A model generated the notes under the pieces. The model did no database searches and was not told the origin of the DNA. It saw only the letters and a list, made by a program, of their open reading frames with translations. Below, one piece after another: positions 7,725-14,812 of a stretch of DNA of 64,000 bases (position 1 is its first letter; every line of letters begins with the position of its first letter). A program made the position numbers and the translations under genes. Source of the DNA: AG25 sp035517615 (lineage in GTDB: Bacteria; Gemmatimonadota; Gemmatimonadetes; Gemmatimonadales; GWC2-71-9); assembly GCA_035517615.1 (NCBI GenBank), contig DATIYM010000035.1:1-64000 (forward strand), given 5' to 3'.

Positions 7725-9656
7725 TCAGAAGTTCAAGGCCACACGCCAGTCTGAACCTCTGATTGCATGTGGGCAAGTCGCACCAAGCTCCGCAATGAAG
7801 GGGCTGGCAGCTAACCGCGCGTATGTCTCGCCTGAACTTCTCCGAACTTGAAGCGGCGGAATGTTGGCTCGTAGCGCCTGAGCCAACGGCATTTGCGTCA
7901 CCGAGCTGAGGACTAGGGTGTCTTTCGGCCGCGTGACGGCGACGTAAAACAGGCGTCGCTGTTCCCGAAGTTCGAGGTCCTGCCCGGCTGGCGTCAGCTC
8001 TGTATCCACGGTTGGAATTGCTCCTCCAACGCATCCAGCAATTACCACCAGCTCCGCAGTCAGTCCCTTTGCCTTATGAAGGCTCATTATCCGGATGACG
8101 TCGCCAGCCGAGTCGGGTAGCTCGGGCTGAGTGATAACCTCCACTAGTCGTTGGTAGAGGTTCGTGGGCTCCGGGTTGTCTGCGGCTACGGCGCCCGCAG
8201 CGAGCCGGATTGTGAGCGTTTCCGGGTCGGCCGGGTCCCAGAGGGCGTTCACGAGGGGAGTCCCCTGAAGGCCCGCCAGAGCGGCCAACCGCCCCTTGAG
8301 CTCATCATGCTTGGCAAGAACTTTCCGAGAATACCTGACTTCGATTTCATCACGAGCCAACCGCTCACAGACGTCAAAGGGCTCAATGCCGTGCTCCTCG
8401 GCGTGACCGCGGATCCTAGCGTATCCCGCTCGGTTGCCATCGACGTCTCCCAACCCGAGCCATGCGCGGTACGCGGCTCGGTCCTCTGGACTGACGAGCA
8501 GCGTCAGGAGGCAGAACCCCTCGGCGGCAGAAACTGCGTCGAGGGCATCCTCCCAGAAGAAGCTCAAGGCATTCCGACGGCGTCGGATCAAGGCGTCCCG
8601 AATTGCGTTTCCGAAGATGCGACGCGGGCTGAGGATCAACACTTGCCCCGGTGGAAGACCATTTCGTCGATTCAAGTAGTCATCGACGTAGGCGGCAATC
8701 GTGTCCGCTTCGTCGCCGATACTCGGGTGTTGGACGACGTAGACCGAAGCAGCGGCTCGGCCAGCCTGCGATCTGAGCGGCGTCTGCCGGGCGAGTGGGT
8801 CGTGACCGAGGAGTGCATTGCTCATGGTGACAATGTTTGGAGGACACCTGCGACATTCTTCAATGGTGTGTGAACACGTGCCGGGATGGTCATCGGGGAA
8901 GACGCGAATACCGTCAGGGTTGGCGTGCCGGAAGCGATAGATGGACTGATTGTCGTCACCAACGATGGTGAGGCTCGCATTCGTGCCGAGCACATCAACG
9001 AGGGTTTGGTCCGCCTTGTTTAGGTCCTGGTACTCGTCGACCAAGACCGCCCGGTACGCAGGCAGGACTCCCGCATGAGGATTTGCTTGGAGGAAGCGAA
9101 GGGCTATGGGAACCAGCTCTCCAATCAACATCGCGCGATGATATCTGAGCCAATCAAGCAATGCCGCTTCGAAGTCGATGTCCCGTTGCTGTTGGGGTGC
9201 CCCGGCCACCTCATGTTGAAGGCGGGCCCAAGCCGCCTCGTATGCCTCAAGCAGTTTGGCCACTTCTCGCTTCCCACCGAACTGCTTCTTCAAGTCAGTC
9301 GTGAGTTGATCGATCTCGTATGAAAGAAGGGGTCGCGGACGACGACCGGTAGCTTGGAAGACAGCGTCCTCAAGCAGCGCTGAGAAGCACAAGGAATGAA
9401 GGGTAGTTGCGGTAACCTGGTCTGCCCCGCCGACGCCAAGCCGGCGAAGTTGCTCCTTAAGATCCCGTGCCGCGGTCCGCGTGAATGAGACTGCGAGGAT
9501 CTCCTGTGGGTCCATCCCCTCTGCTAAGAGACGAGCGACACGTCGCATCATTGCTAGGGTCTTGCCGGTCCCCGGGCCAGCCAGCACGTGAACCGGATTC
9601 CCCGGTTCGGCGGCGATCGCCAGTTGTGCGCCTTCAAGGCCTTCTCGCCAGGGCAT
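7725..9656 (-). CDS. UvrD/Rep-type superfamily 1A DNA helicase
   Basis: 643 residues, close to the length of Rep/UvrD. Visible motifs: Q-motif Gln11, Walker A at 27-33 (GPGTGKT), motif Ia (AVSFTRTAARDLKEQL), Walker B (VDEYQD), motif III (IVGDDNQSIYRFR), motif V/VI region (IMSLHKAKGLTAELVVIAG and RRLFYVAVTRPKDTLVLS). It is predicted to be an ATP-dependent 3'-5' helicase. The ATG at 9656 is 3 bases after the stop of the ESCO-like gene, which indicates coupling. Its island position next to HEPN-like genes fits an accessory rather than housekeeping role; several anti-phage systems (for example Gabija, Zorya) use helicases, but this gene set matches none of them. Confidence 0.92.
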   Translation of the reverse strand: MPWREGLEGAQLAIAAEPGNPVHVLAGPGTGKTLAMMRRVARLLAEGMDPQEILAVSFTRTAARDLKEQLRRLGVGGADQVTATTLHSLCFSALLEDAVFQATGRRPRPLLSYEIDQLTTDLKKQFGGKREVAKLLEAYEAAWARLQHEVAGAPQQQRDIDFEAALLDWLRYHRAMLIGELVPIALRFLQANPHAGVLPAYRAVLVDEYQDLNKADQTLVDVLGTNASLTIVGDDNQSIYRFRHANPDGIRVFPDDHPGTCSHTIEECRRCPPNIVTMSNALLGHDPLARQTPLRSQAGRAAASVYVVQHPSIGDEADTIAAYVDDYLNRRNGLPPGQVLILSPRRIFGNAIRDALIRRRRNALSFFWEDALDAVSAAEGFCLLTLLVSPEDRAAYRAWLGLGDVDGNRAGYARIRGHAEEHGIEPFDVCERLARDEIEVRYSRKVLAKHDELKGRLAALAGLQGTPLVNALWDPADPETLTIRLAAGAVAADNPEPTNLYQRLVEVITQPELPDSAGDVIRIMSLHKAKGLTAELVVIAGCVGGAIPTVDTELTPAGQDLELREQRRLFYVAVTRPKDTLVLSSVTQMPLAQALRANIPPLQVRRSSGETYARLAASPFIAELGATCPHAIRGSDWRVALNF

Positions 9657-9659
9657 ATG

Positions 9660-10349
9660 TCAGCTCGCGAACGGGCGAGGAAAGGAGTCAAACTGCGGCG
9701 GCTCGTGGCCGGCGGCCAAGAAGAACTCTGGACAGAATCTGCGCAGTAGGCGGAAGCCCCCTGGGGTGAATGGCGTGAGCCAAGCGGTCTCCTCTGGTGT
9801 CATGCGAAAACCAGAAAAGGCCATTGTCAGGAGGCGCGAGGCGACATGTTGGCCTCGCATTGACGGGTGGACCCATACGTGCATCACCGCCCATGAAGGC
9901 CCCGCTGCCGGTTCCTCGCAGGCGCGGTACTCATCCTGCTCGGCCAGCCACTCGTAACGTGCGCAGCGTTCACGACGTTCGAGCACGGTGAGTCCAACGC
10001 CACGCGAACCCTGGGCTAGCACCAACGCGTGAGCAAAGTGTTCGGGAACGATTTGATATCGATCCTCAGCATAGAAGGTTGGCTTGTCGTAGTCACCTTC
10101 GAACGGAGGCTCCTCGATAGCCCGCCGCGCGACGCGCTCTGTCCGATGACGAACGAACCTTGCAGATTCGGGCCTTACCAGAAGGACCTGCGCTCCATCA
10201 ATGCCGCCCACTCTTTCGAAAAGGTCGAGGCGGCGCAGACGGACGCCATTGCGGTGTTCGTCATGGTGGATCAGGTGCTTCCTTCGAGAGAAGGCCAGCG
10301 ATTCGAAGTACCTGTAGTCACACGTCGGGCACGTAGTTTGACCAGGCAT
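9660..10349 (-). CDS. Eco1/ESCO-like acetyltransferase with N-terminal C2H2 zinc finger
   Basis: 229 residues. Residues 7-29 form C-x2-C-x14-H-x3-H (Cys7, Cys10, His25, His29), near the start as in the zinc finger of eukaryotic cohesin acetyltransferases Eco1/ESCO. The C-terminus (residues 153-205: VMHVWVHPSMRGQHVASRLL, then TPEETAWLTPFTPGG) follows the ESCO GNAT region, with its R/G-x-x-x-A-S acyl-CoA loop and the (P/F)TP-x-G segment. The middle (about 95-150) has strands resembling the shared core. I infer protein N-acetyltransferase activity; the substrate is unknown and cohesin is absent from bacteria. It is the first gene of the operon, 3 bases before the UvrD-like helicase. Confidence 0.75.
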   Translation of the reverse strand: MPGQTTCPTCDYRYFESLAFSRRKHLIHHDEHRNGVRLRRLDLFERVGGIDGAQVLLVRPESARFVRHRTERVARRAIEEPPFEGDYDKPTFYAEDRYQIVPEHFAHALVLAQGSRGVGLTVLERRERCARYEWLAEQDEYRACEEPAAGPSWAVMHVWVHPSMRGQHVASRLLTMAFSGFRMTPEETAWLTPFTPGGFRLLRRFCPEFFLAAGHEPPQFDSFPRPFAS

Positions 10350-10437
10350 ATGCCAATTGAGGTCGGAACCTTCAGGCTTCTGGGCGACGTCTCAAGGCGC
10401 GTCCTGCCGGCAAGGATCGCACGAGACTAGGGCGACG

Positions 10438-10629
10438 TCAGATTGCCCGAACGGGTTTGCCGCCACCTTCGTTGCTCCACTTCACCATGTTGTTCGCTTC
10501 AAGTTGAGCGAGATCGGCCTTGGCAAAGAACTCGCTTGCTGGGTTCAGATCGATGTAGAACGTCGAGCCGGTCCCGCGAAACGATGCATACCGCCATCGG
10601 ATGAAATCTAAGGCGCTATAGCTGATTTC
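10438..10629 (-). other. Open frame of about 60 codons without a start codon, possible gene remnant
   Basis: The minus strand is open from just after a TAG (10630-10632) to a TGA (10438-10440). It reads like real protein (SALDFIRWRYASF, TFYIDLNPASEFFAKADLAQ, NNMVKWSNEGGGKPVRAI) but has no ATG/GTG/TTG near its beginning; ATG TCA lies in frame just upstream of the TAG. It may be a small gene with a nonsense mutation at its third codon, preceding the ESCO-like gene on the same strand. No family recognised. Confidence 0.35.
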
Positions 10630-10702
10630 CTATGACATTTTCCGAAGGTTTTTTCTTAGAAGTTTTTCTAACGTTTTCCCGAAGTTTTTCATTCAAGCCG
10701 CT

Positions 10703-10851
10703 CTCTACCGGACCTTCTACCGGGTTCTCCACCGGGCTTTCCACCGGGCCTCGACCGAGAATCATGGGTCCTGCTTCGAGATGGCAAACCGTACTGATTG
10801 CCGTACTGAAAACCGTACTGATTGCCGTACGGAAGACCGTCCGAACGACCG
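10703..10851. repeat. Two 12-bp-periodic repeat blocks with ACCG/GCCG core
   Basis: Cores (ACCG, or GCCG at two sites) begin at 10707, 10719, 10731, 10743 and 10754, then after a 34-base gap at 10788, 10800, 10812, 10824, 10836 and 10848. The first block has units like TCTACCGGACCT; the second alternates AAACCGTACTGA and TTGCCGTACTGA, giving a 24-base superunit. Just upstream (10637-10690) are three T-rich GAAGTTTTT-like copies. The block lies upstream of the excisionase-like gene. It resembles iterons or an operator array; a 12-base period could also come from a four-residue coding repeat. Confidence 0.7.
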
Positions 10852-10940
10852 ACCTGAACGCGTCTGCCGGAGCCAGCGGCGAAATTGTCGTGTCTCAGTA
10901 GCGCGTACCGAGCCGCCCAAGAATACTGGTGATCGTCGTG

Positions 10941-11264
10941 ATGTCGCGAATACATTCCGATCGTTTGTCGAACTCATTCGCATCGCTTCGATCCGCGCTC
11001 GCGCTGATGCCGCCTGGGACTCTGGTCCCACGCGATTGGCTGCTTGACCGTTTGTCAGGTGCTGAAGCGGCTCAGACGCCTTCGACCGCTCTCGTCGATC
11101 TCACGATCCAAGACCTGGCCAAGATGTTCGGCAAGCGCCCCTCGACGGTACGGGCCTGGGTGGAGCGGGGGGACTTCGCCGGCGCTTACAAGCTCCACGG
11201 CAAGGAATGGCGTGTCCCTACGGATTCGGTCCGCGAGTTTCAGGAGCAACAAAGGCCAAAGTAA
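10941..11264 (+). CDS. Excisionase-like helix-turn-helix protein
   Basis: 107 residues from the ATG at 10941 (a GTG at 10929 is also in frame). The C-terminal 55 residues (LTIQDLAKMFGKRPSTVRAW, VERGDFAGAYKLHGKEWRVP) form a MerR/excisionase-type winged HTH (HTH_17-like), ending with a basic tail. The N-terminal 45 residues include a helical segment with PPGTLVPRDWLLDRL. It is the first gene of an apparent operon with an XRE-like gene and a tyrosine integrase, so it is likely the recombination directionality factor or a regulator of the island. The repeat array lies immediately upstream. Confidence 0.75.
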   Translation: MSRIHSDRLSNSFASLRSALALMPPGTLVPRDWLLDRLSGAEAAQTPSTALVDLTIQDLAKMFGKRPSTVRAWVERGDFAGAYKLHGKEWRVPTDSVREFQEQQRPK

Positions 11265-11303
11265 GCCCTAGCCGGTCGTCCGAAACGTCGGTAGCTTACT
11301 GAC

Positions 11304-12071
11304 GTGCCCAAACGCCCCCATCGCCGCAAGAACCTAGACCTGCTGGTCCCCATCGACGGGCAGCGAGTCCGTGCCGCAATCGAATGGAAGGGTCTGAGCG
11401 TCAACGCCGCCGCGCGGACGCTGAAAATGAGCCAGCAGACACTCGACTCCATAGTTCGCGGCAATACCAAGCGCTGCTACAAGTCCTTGCGTGACCAACT
11501 CGCCCAATTGCTCGGGCGACCCGCCGAATGGCTAGGCGGGGAAACCCATCTCCAGCCCGCTCTTGCGTCTTGGGTGCCAGTGCCCGACCTGGGCTACAAG
11601 CCGCCTCTGTGGGTGGATGAGAACATGCGAATCATTCGTCCGTCGTCCGAGGGCGGCTACACGCACGCCACCGAGCTTCCTCCGCGCTACCAGCTCGCCG
11701 CTCACGATCTCTCAACGCAGATCATTAAAGCCTGGAAGCGGGATATCAGTCACAAGAACACAGAAGCCGATGCCGCCATTATGCGGCTGGCCGTCGGCCG
11801 CTGGAAGCAGAATCCGTGGGATCGCCTGACCATGCTGATTTCGCGACTCATCAGTGCCTTCTGGTGGAGACGCGCCTTCCTTAAGAATCCCAAAGTCAGC
11901 GATCAAACTGCTGATGATGAATTCGCCGTGTCAGCAGCAGCGGTGCTGGAAAGCACTCTAGAGCCCTGGATCAAAGGAAAACAGGACGTGGACTATCAAT
12001 GGCTCGGTAGTGTGCTGGAGTGGGCATCTGCCGGTTTCGGAAAACACCCTTCACCTGGAGGCCAGAAATGA
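11304..12071 (+). CDS. XRE-like HTH protein of the island integration module
   Basis: 255 residues from an unusual start in the track-supported frame (GTG at 11304). Residues about 20-70 form a lambda-repressor-type HTH (VRAAIEWKGLSVNAAARTLK, MSQQTLDSIVRG). A central region has an LPPRYQLAAHDLSTQIIKAW segment and the C-terminal part is helical and rich in Trp and Arg (SAFWWRRAFLK); no domain is recognised there. The stop overlaps the integrase start by four bases (ATGA at 12068-12071), so translation is probably coupled. A regulatory role in integrase control is inferred. Confidence 0.7.
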   Translation: MPKRPHRRKNLDLLVPIDGQRVRAAIEWKGLSVNAAARTLKMSQQTLDSIVRGNTKRCYKSLRDQLAQLLGRPAEWLGGETHLQPALASWVPVPDLGYKPPLWVDENMRIIRPSSEGGYTHATELPPRYQLAAHDLSTQIIKAWKRDISHKNTEADAAIMRLAVGRWKQNPWDRLTMLISRLISAFWWRRAFLKNPKVSDQTADDEFAVSAAAVLESTLEPWIKGKQDVDYQWLGSVLEWASAGFGKHPSPGGQK

Positions 12072-13342
12072 GCAACCGAATGAAGAAGTCCCGCATTTAT
12101 TGGCGTGAACGCGGCGGTACAAAACGCGCCTACGCCGATCTACGCGATTACACGGACGTGGGCGGGAGCAGGGAACCGCTCGTCGCGCCCAACGAGAAGC
12201 TGGCGACGTCCGATGAACCGACTGCGCAGGTGCTCCTGGGTCGCAGGCTGTCAGAGCTCGACGGCATCCGCCGGGGTCGGGCACTGCACGGTGACACCAA
12301 GCGTGTCACGCTCGACGAGTTCACCAAGACGCATCTCGACGCGAAACGGGAGTCCAAGAAGTACACCGAGCATTGGATCGAGGTCACGGAGATGTGCCTT
12401 GAACGGGCCGCGGACTTCTTCGGTGCCAATCGCGAGCTTGCGTCGATTACGGTCACGGACGTGCGGCGCTGGGCAAGCCGTCTTCTGGAAACGCCGAACG
12501 GCAGAGAGGGAACCATGTCGGCCAGCTCAGTGCGGCATCACTTGAGCTGCCTGTCGAATCTCTACAAGCGGGCGCGAGCCGAGCGGGTAGTGCCGTCTGG
12601 ATACGATCCCGTTGGCGACTTCGACGAAAAACCGTCACCTCGGCGCGGCGAAGCAAAGTGGCTGGAGATTCACGACGCCTCCCTCTTGCTCGAAGCGGCC
12701 AGGACGTACCAGCCGGATACAGAAAAGGGCGGGTGGCGGCCCGTGCCATTCGCGTACGAGCTGATCGCGACGTTCTTGCTTACGGGGGGGCGCGAGACTG
12801 AGGTGCTTGGCCTTGAAGTGGACGACGTTTCCCTCGATCGCGGAGTCGTGACCTTCCGGCCCAACCAGTGGCGTCGTCTCAAGACGGCTTCAAGCCATAG
12901 ATCGGTGCCACTGTGGCCTCAGCTCCGCGAAGCGCTCCAGCGGTACTTGGCCGAGCGTCCGCCAAGCAGACTCCTATTTCCGAGCTATCGGACGGGTCAG
13001 GAAGCAATGCTCACCGATTTTCGGAAATTGCTCGATGCTGTGGCCATGCGAGCGGGCTGGAATGAAGGCGATATCCGCTCGAAGATGTTTCGGCACACCC
13101 ACTGTGCGGTCCGGCTTCAAACGCTAGATGCTGGCGCTCCAGTCAGCGTCTACACGGTTGCCCGCGAAATGGGGCACGGCGGTGAGTCGATGGTGCGCAG
13201 GGTCTACGGGCACCTGGGCCATGTCCGTCACAGGGCTGAGGTTGTGGAGTACCGTGTCGAGCAGCACGTTGCTAAGTTAGGTGCTCGGTTGGAGAGGCTT
13301 CGTGGGCTTGGATTTGGCACCACCGTTGGCACCACGGCGTAG
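12068..13342 (+). CDS. Tyrosine recombinase/integrase of the tRNA-Thr island
   Basis: 424 residues. An N-terminal arm-binding region is followed by a SAM-like core-binding domain (about residues 80-190, KYTEHWIEVTEMCLERAADF) and a catalytic domain. Catalytic residues seen: Arg I in LLTGGRETEVLGLEVDD, Arg II in SKMFRHTHC, the later His in REMGHGGESMV and the Tyr nucleophile in RRVYGHL. The first His of the usual H-x-L-R-H box is Lys in KMFRH, an uncommon but tolerated change. The gene ends 40 bases before a tRNA-Thr, the standard position for an island integrase. Confidence 0.92.
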   Translation: MSNRMKKSRIYWRERGGTKRAYADLRDYTDVGGSREPLVAPNEKLATSDEPTAQVLLGRRLSELDGIRRGRALHGDTKRVTLDEFTKTHLDAKRESKKYTEHWIEVTEMCLERAADFFGANRELASITVTDVRRWASRLLETPNGREGTMSASSVRHHLSCLSNLYKRARAERVVPSGYDPVGDFDEKPSPRRGEAKWLEIHDASLLLEAARTYQPDTEKGGWRPVPFAYELIATFLLTGGRETEVLGLEVDDVSLDRGVVTFRPNQWRRLKTASSHRSVPLWPQLREALQRYLAERPPSRLLFPSYRTGQEAMLTDFRKLLDAVAMRAGWNEGDIRSKMFRHTHCAVRLQTLDAGAPVSVYTVAREMGHGGESMVRRVYGHLGHVRHRAEVVEYRVEQHVAKLGARLERLRGLGFGTTVGTTA

Positions 13343-13382
13343 ACCTCTCGACCGATGCGGTAAGTCGTTATCGCAACAATTC

Positions 13383-13454
13383 GCCACCGTAGCTCAGTGG
13401 TAGAGCTCTCGATTCGTAATCGAGCGGTCGTCGGTTCAAATCCGACCGGTGGCT
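13383..13454 (+). tRNA. tRNA-Thr (CGT)
   Basis: Cloverleaf read by eye: acceptor GCCACCG pairs with CGGTGGC, the D-arm holds GCTCAGTGGTAGAGC, the anticodon stem is CTCGA/TCGAG around loop TTCGTAA (anticodon CGT), and the T-arm holds GTCGGTTCAAATCCGAC. Discriminator T, CCA not encoded. The 3' end is the likely attachment site of the island on its left; the matching distal att repeat should lie left of this window. Confidence 0.95.
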
Positions 13455-13466
13455 TCTCGGCAGGGG

Positions 13467-14066
13467 TTACAGCAGAATCAAGCCTCGTCGTTGTCCGATC
13501 GCGACCGCTTCGGCCCGCGTTCGCGCTCCGAGTTTCTCCAGAATCGACGCTACGTACGTCTTCACCGTGTGCTCGGAGATCCCGAGACGCACACCAATGA
13601 TTCGGTTGGGAAGGCCGCTCGCGAGCAAGGCGAGTACTTCGCGCTCCCGCGGCGTCAGTGCTCGAGGCGCGAGCGGCCGCCGCTCGAGCTCACGGCTCGT
13701 CTCCCGCAGCCCCCCGGAGACGAACAGGCCGGCGGCCGCGGCTTCGATTGCGGCATGCAGCACCTTGTTCTCGGAGGTGGACGACAGCACCCCTCGAGCA
13801 CCGCGGCGCAGCGCCGTGGCTACCAGCGCCTCATCCAGCGCTTCACTGAGTACGATGATGGCGGGCGCGAAGCCTGTCGCCCGGGTAGCAATATGCGACC
13901 ATTCGGATTCGTGCAGGAGGATCACATCGGCCGCGGGAGCATCGGAGGCGACGCTCGGGGCCGCAGCCAGGATCGGAACCAGCTTGAAAGCAGATTTTTG
14001 CGCTACGGCGCGCTCGAGCGCGGAGCGCAGCGTTCGCGACTGCACCTGAATAGCGACGCGGATCAT
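13467..14066 (-). CDS. NarL/LuxR-family regulator with degenerate receiver domain
   Basis: 199 residues. The C-terminal LuxR-type HTH is clear (ALTPREREVLALLASGLPNR, GISEHTVKTYVASILEKLGA). The N-terminal 115 residues align with a receiver, but the acidic pair near the N-terminus is replaced (VAIQVQS) and the phosphoacceptor strand reads ADVILLHESEW, with His where the Asp should be. It is therefore probably not regulated by phosphorylation. The start overlaps the stop of the upstream trypsin-PDZ gene (ATGA, 14063-14066), so the three-gene operon is translationally coupled. Confidence 0.85.
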   Translation of the reverse strand: MIRVAIQVQSRTLRSALERAVAQKSAFKLVPILAAAPSVASDAPAADVILLHESEWSHIATRATGFAPAIIVLSEALDEALVATALRRGARGVLSSTSENKVLHAAIEAAAAGLFVSGGLRETSRELERRPLAPRALTPREREVLALLASGLPNRIIGVRLGISEHTVKTYVASILEKLGARTRAEAVAIGQRRGLILL

Positions 14067-14812
14067 GCCGCCTGCGGCAGCGAGAGGATCACCCGTTCGC
14101 CACCTCGCGAAATCTCGAGCACCGGCTCCCGTTTCACGATCACGTCGCCAATCAACACCCCCGCCCGCTCGGCCACGCTGCCCGGGACGACCTCGAGGAC
14201 GAGCAGCCCGCGCCCGCCTCCGGCGGACACCGTGCGGACGCGCACGCCAAGACGCGACGTGGGTGCGGACGCGCCGACGAACCGCTCCACAACGGAAGTC
14301 GGAATGGCCAGTCCCAATCCTCTGCCGATCATCGCGTTCACGCCCACAATCCCTCCACGCGCGTCCGCCAACGGGCCACCGGAAAACCCTGGCGCGAGCC
14401 GCAAGTCGGCCTGTACCCAACGCCCGTCAGTCCGGTGCACGATCCCGATGGCGAGGGCGCGCGGCAGTCCGAACGGATGTCCCAGTGCGCACACCAGATC
14501 ACCTACGCGGAGCGCTGCGTGTTCGGCAGGGATCGCGCGATCGCGCCCCGCGAGCGGCACATCGATCAACGCGAGATCGCGCCGCTCATCGACCCGTATG
14601 ACTCTGCCCGCCGCGACGCTCCCATCGCCGAATCCGACCTTGCAGGCATCACGACTCGCCACGACGTGCGCGTTGGTGACCACGCCGTGCGGCGCGGCCC
14701 ATACAATTCCCGCGCCAAGGCTGCGTCCGCGACCGCCGCGGATCTCGACTGTGACCGTGCCGAGCGCGTCGGCCAGGCGTCCGAGCTCGCTCGTAACGTT
14801 CGCGCCGATCAC
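14063..14812 (-). CDS. Trypsin-like (HtrA-type) serine protease with PDZ domain, second copy
   Basis: 249 residues from a GTG at 14812 that overlaps the stop of the upstream gene (GTGA). Catalytic triad visible: His in GVVTNAHVV, Asp in RRDLALIDV, Ser in APGFSGGPLAD. A C-terminal PDZ-like region follows (LLVLEVVPGSVAERAGVLIG). No signal peptide or membrane helix at the start (IGANVTSELGRLADALG), unlike most DegP/HtrA proteins. A longer open frame to 15334 is a shadow of the upstream gene. Paralogue of the adjacent 304-residue protein; probably part of one stress or proteolysis module with the downstream regulator. Confidence 0.85.
   Translation of the reverse strand: MIGANVTSELGRLADALGTVTVEIRGGRGRSLGAGIVWAAPHGVVTNAHVVASRDACKVGFGDGSVAAGRVIRVDERRDLALIDVPLAGRDRAIPAEHAALRVGDLVCALGHPFGLPRALAIGIVHRTDGRWVQADLRLAPGFSGGPLADARGGIVGVNAMIGRGLGLAIPTSVVERFVGASAPTSRLGVRVRTVSAGGGRGLLVLEVVPGSVAERAGVLIGDVIVKREPVLEISRGGERVILSLPQAA

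Noticed and set aside
10703..10851. CRISPR array
   Set aside because: The repeats are 12 bases with no unique spacers, and no cas genes are present.
10632..10901. Plus-strand frame of 89 codons over the repeat array
   Set aside because: It reads as a short low-complexity repeat with no recognised domain and no support for its start; the regular DNA spacing is better explained as a non-coding array, although coding cannot be excluded.
1..13382. Prophage
   Set aside because: The integrase, excisionase-like and XRE-like genes are compatible, but no capsid, tail, terminase or lysis gene is present.
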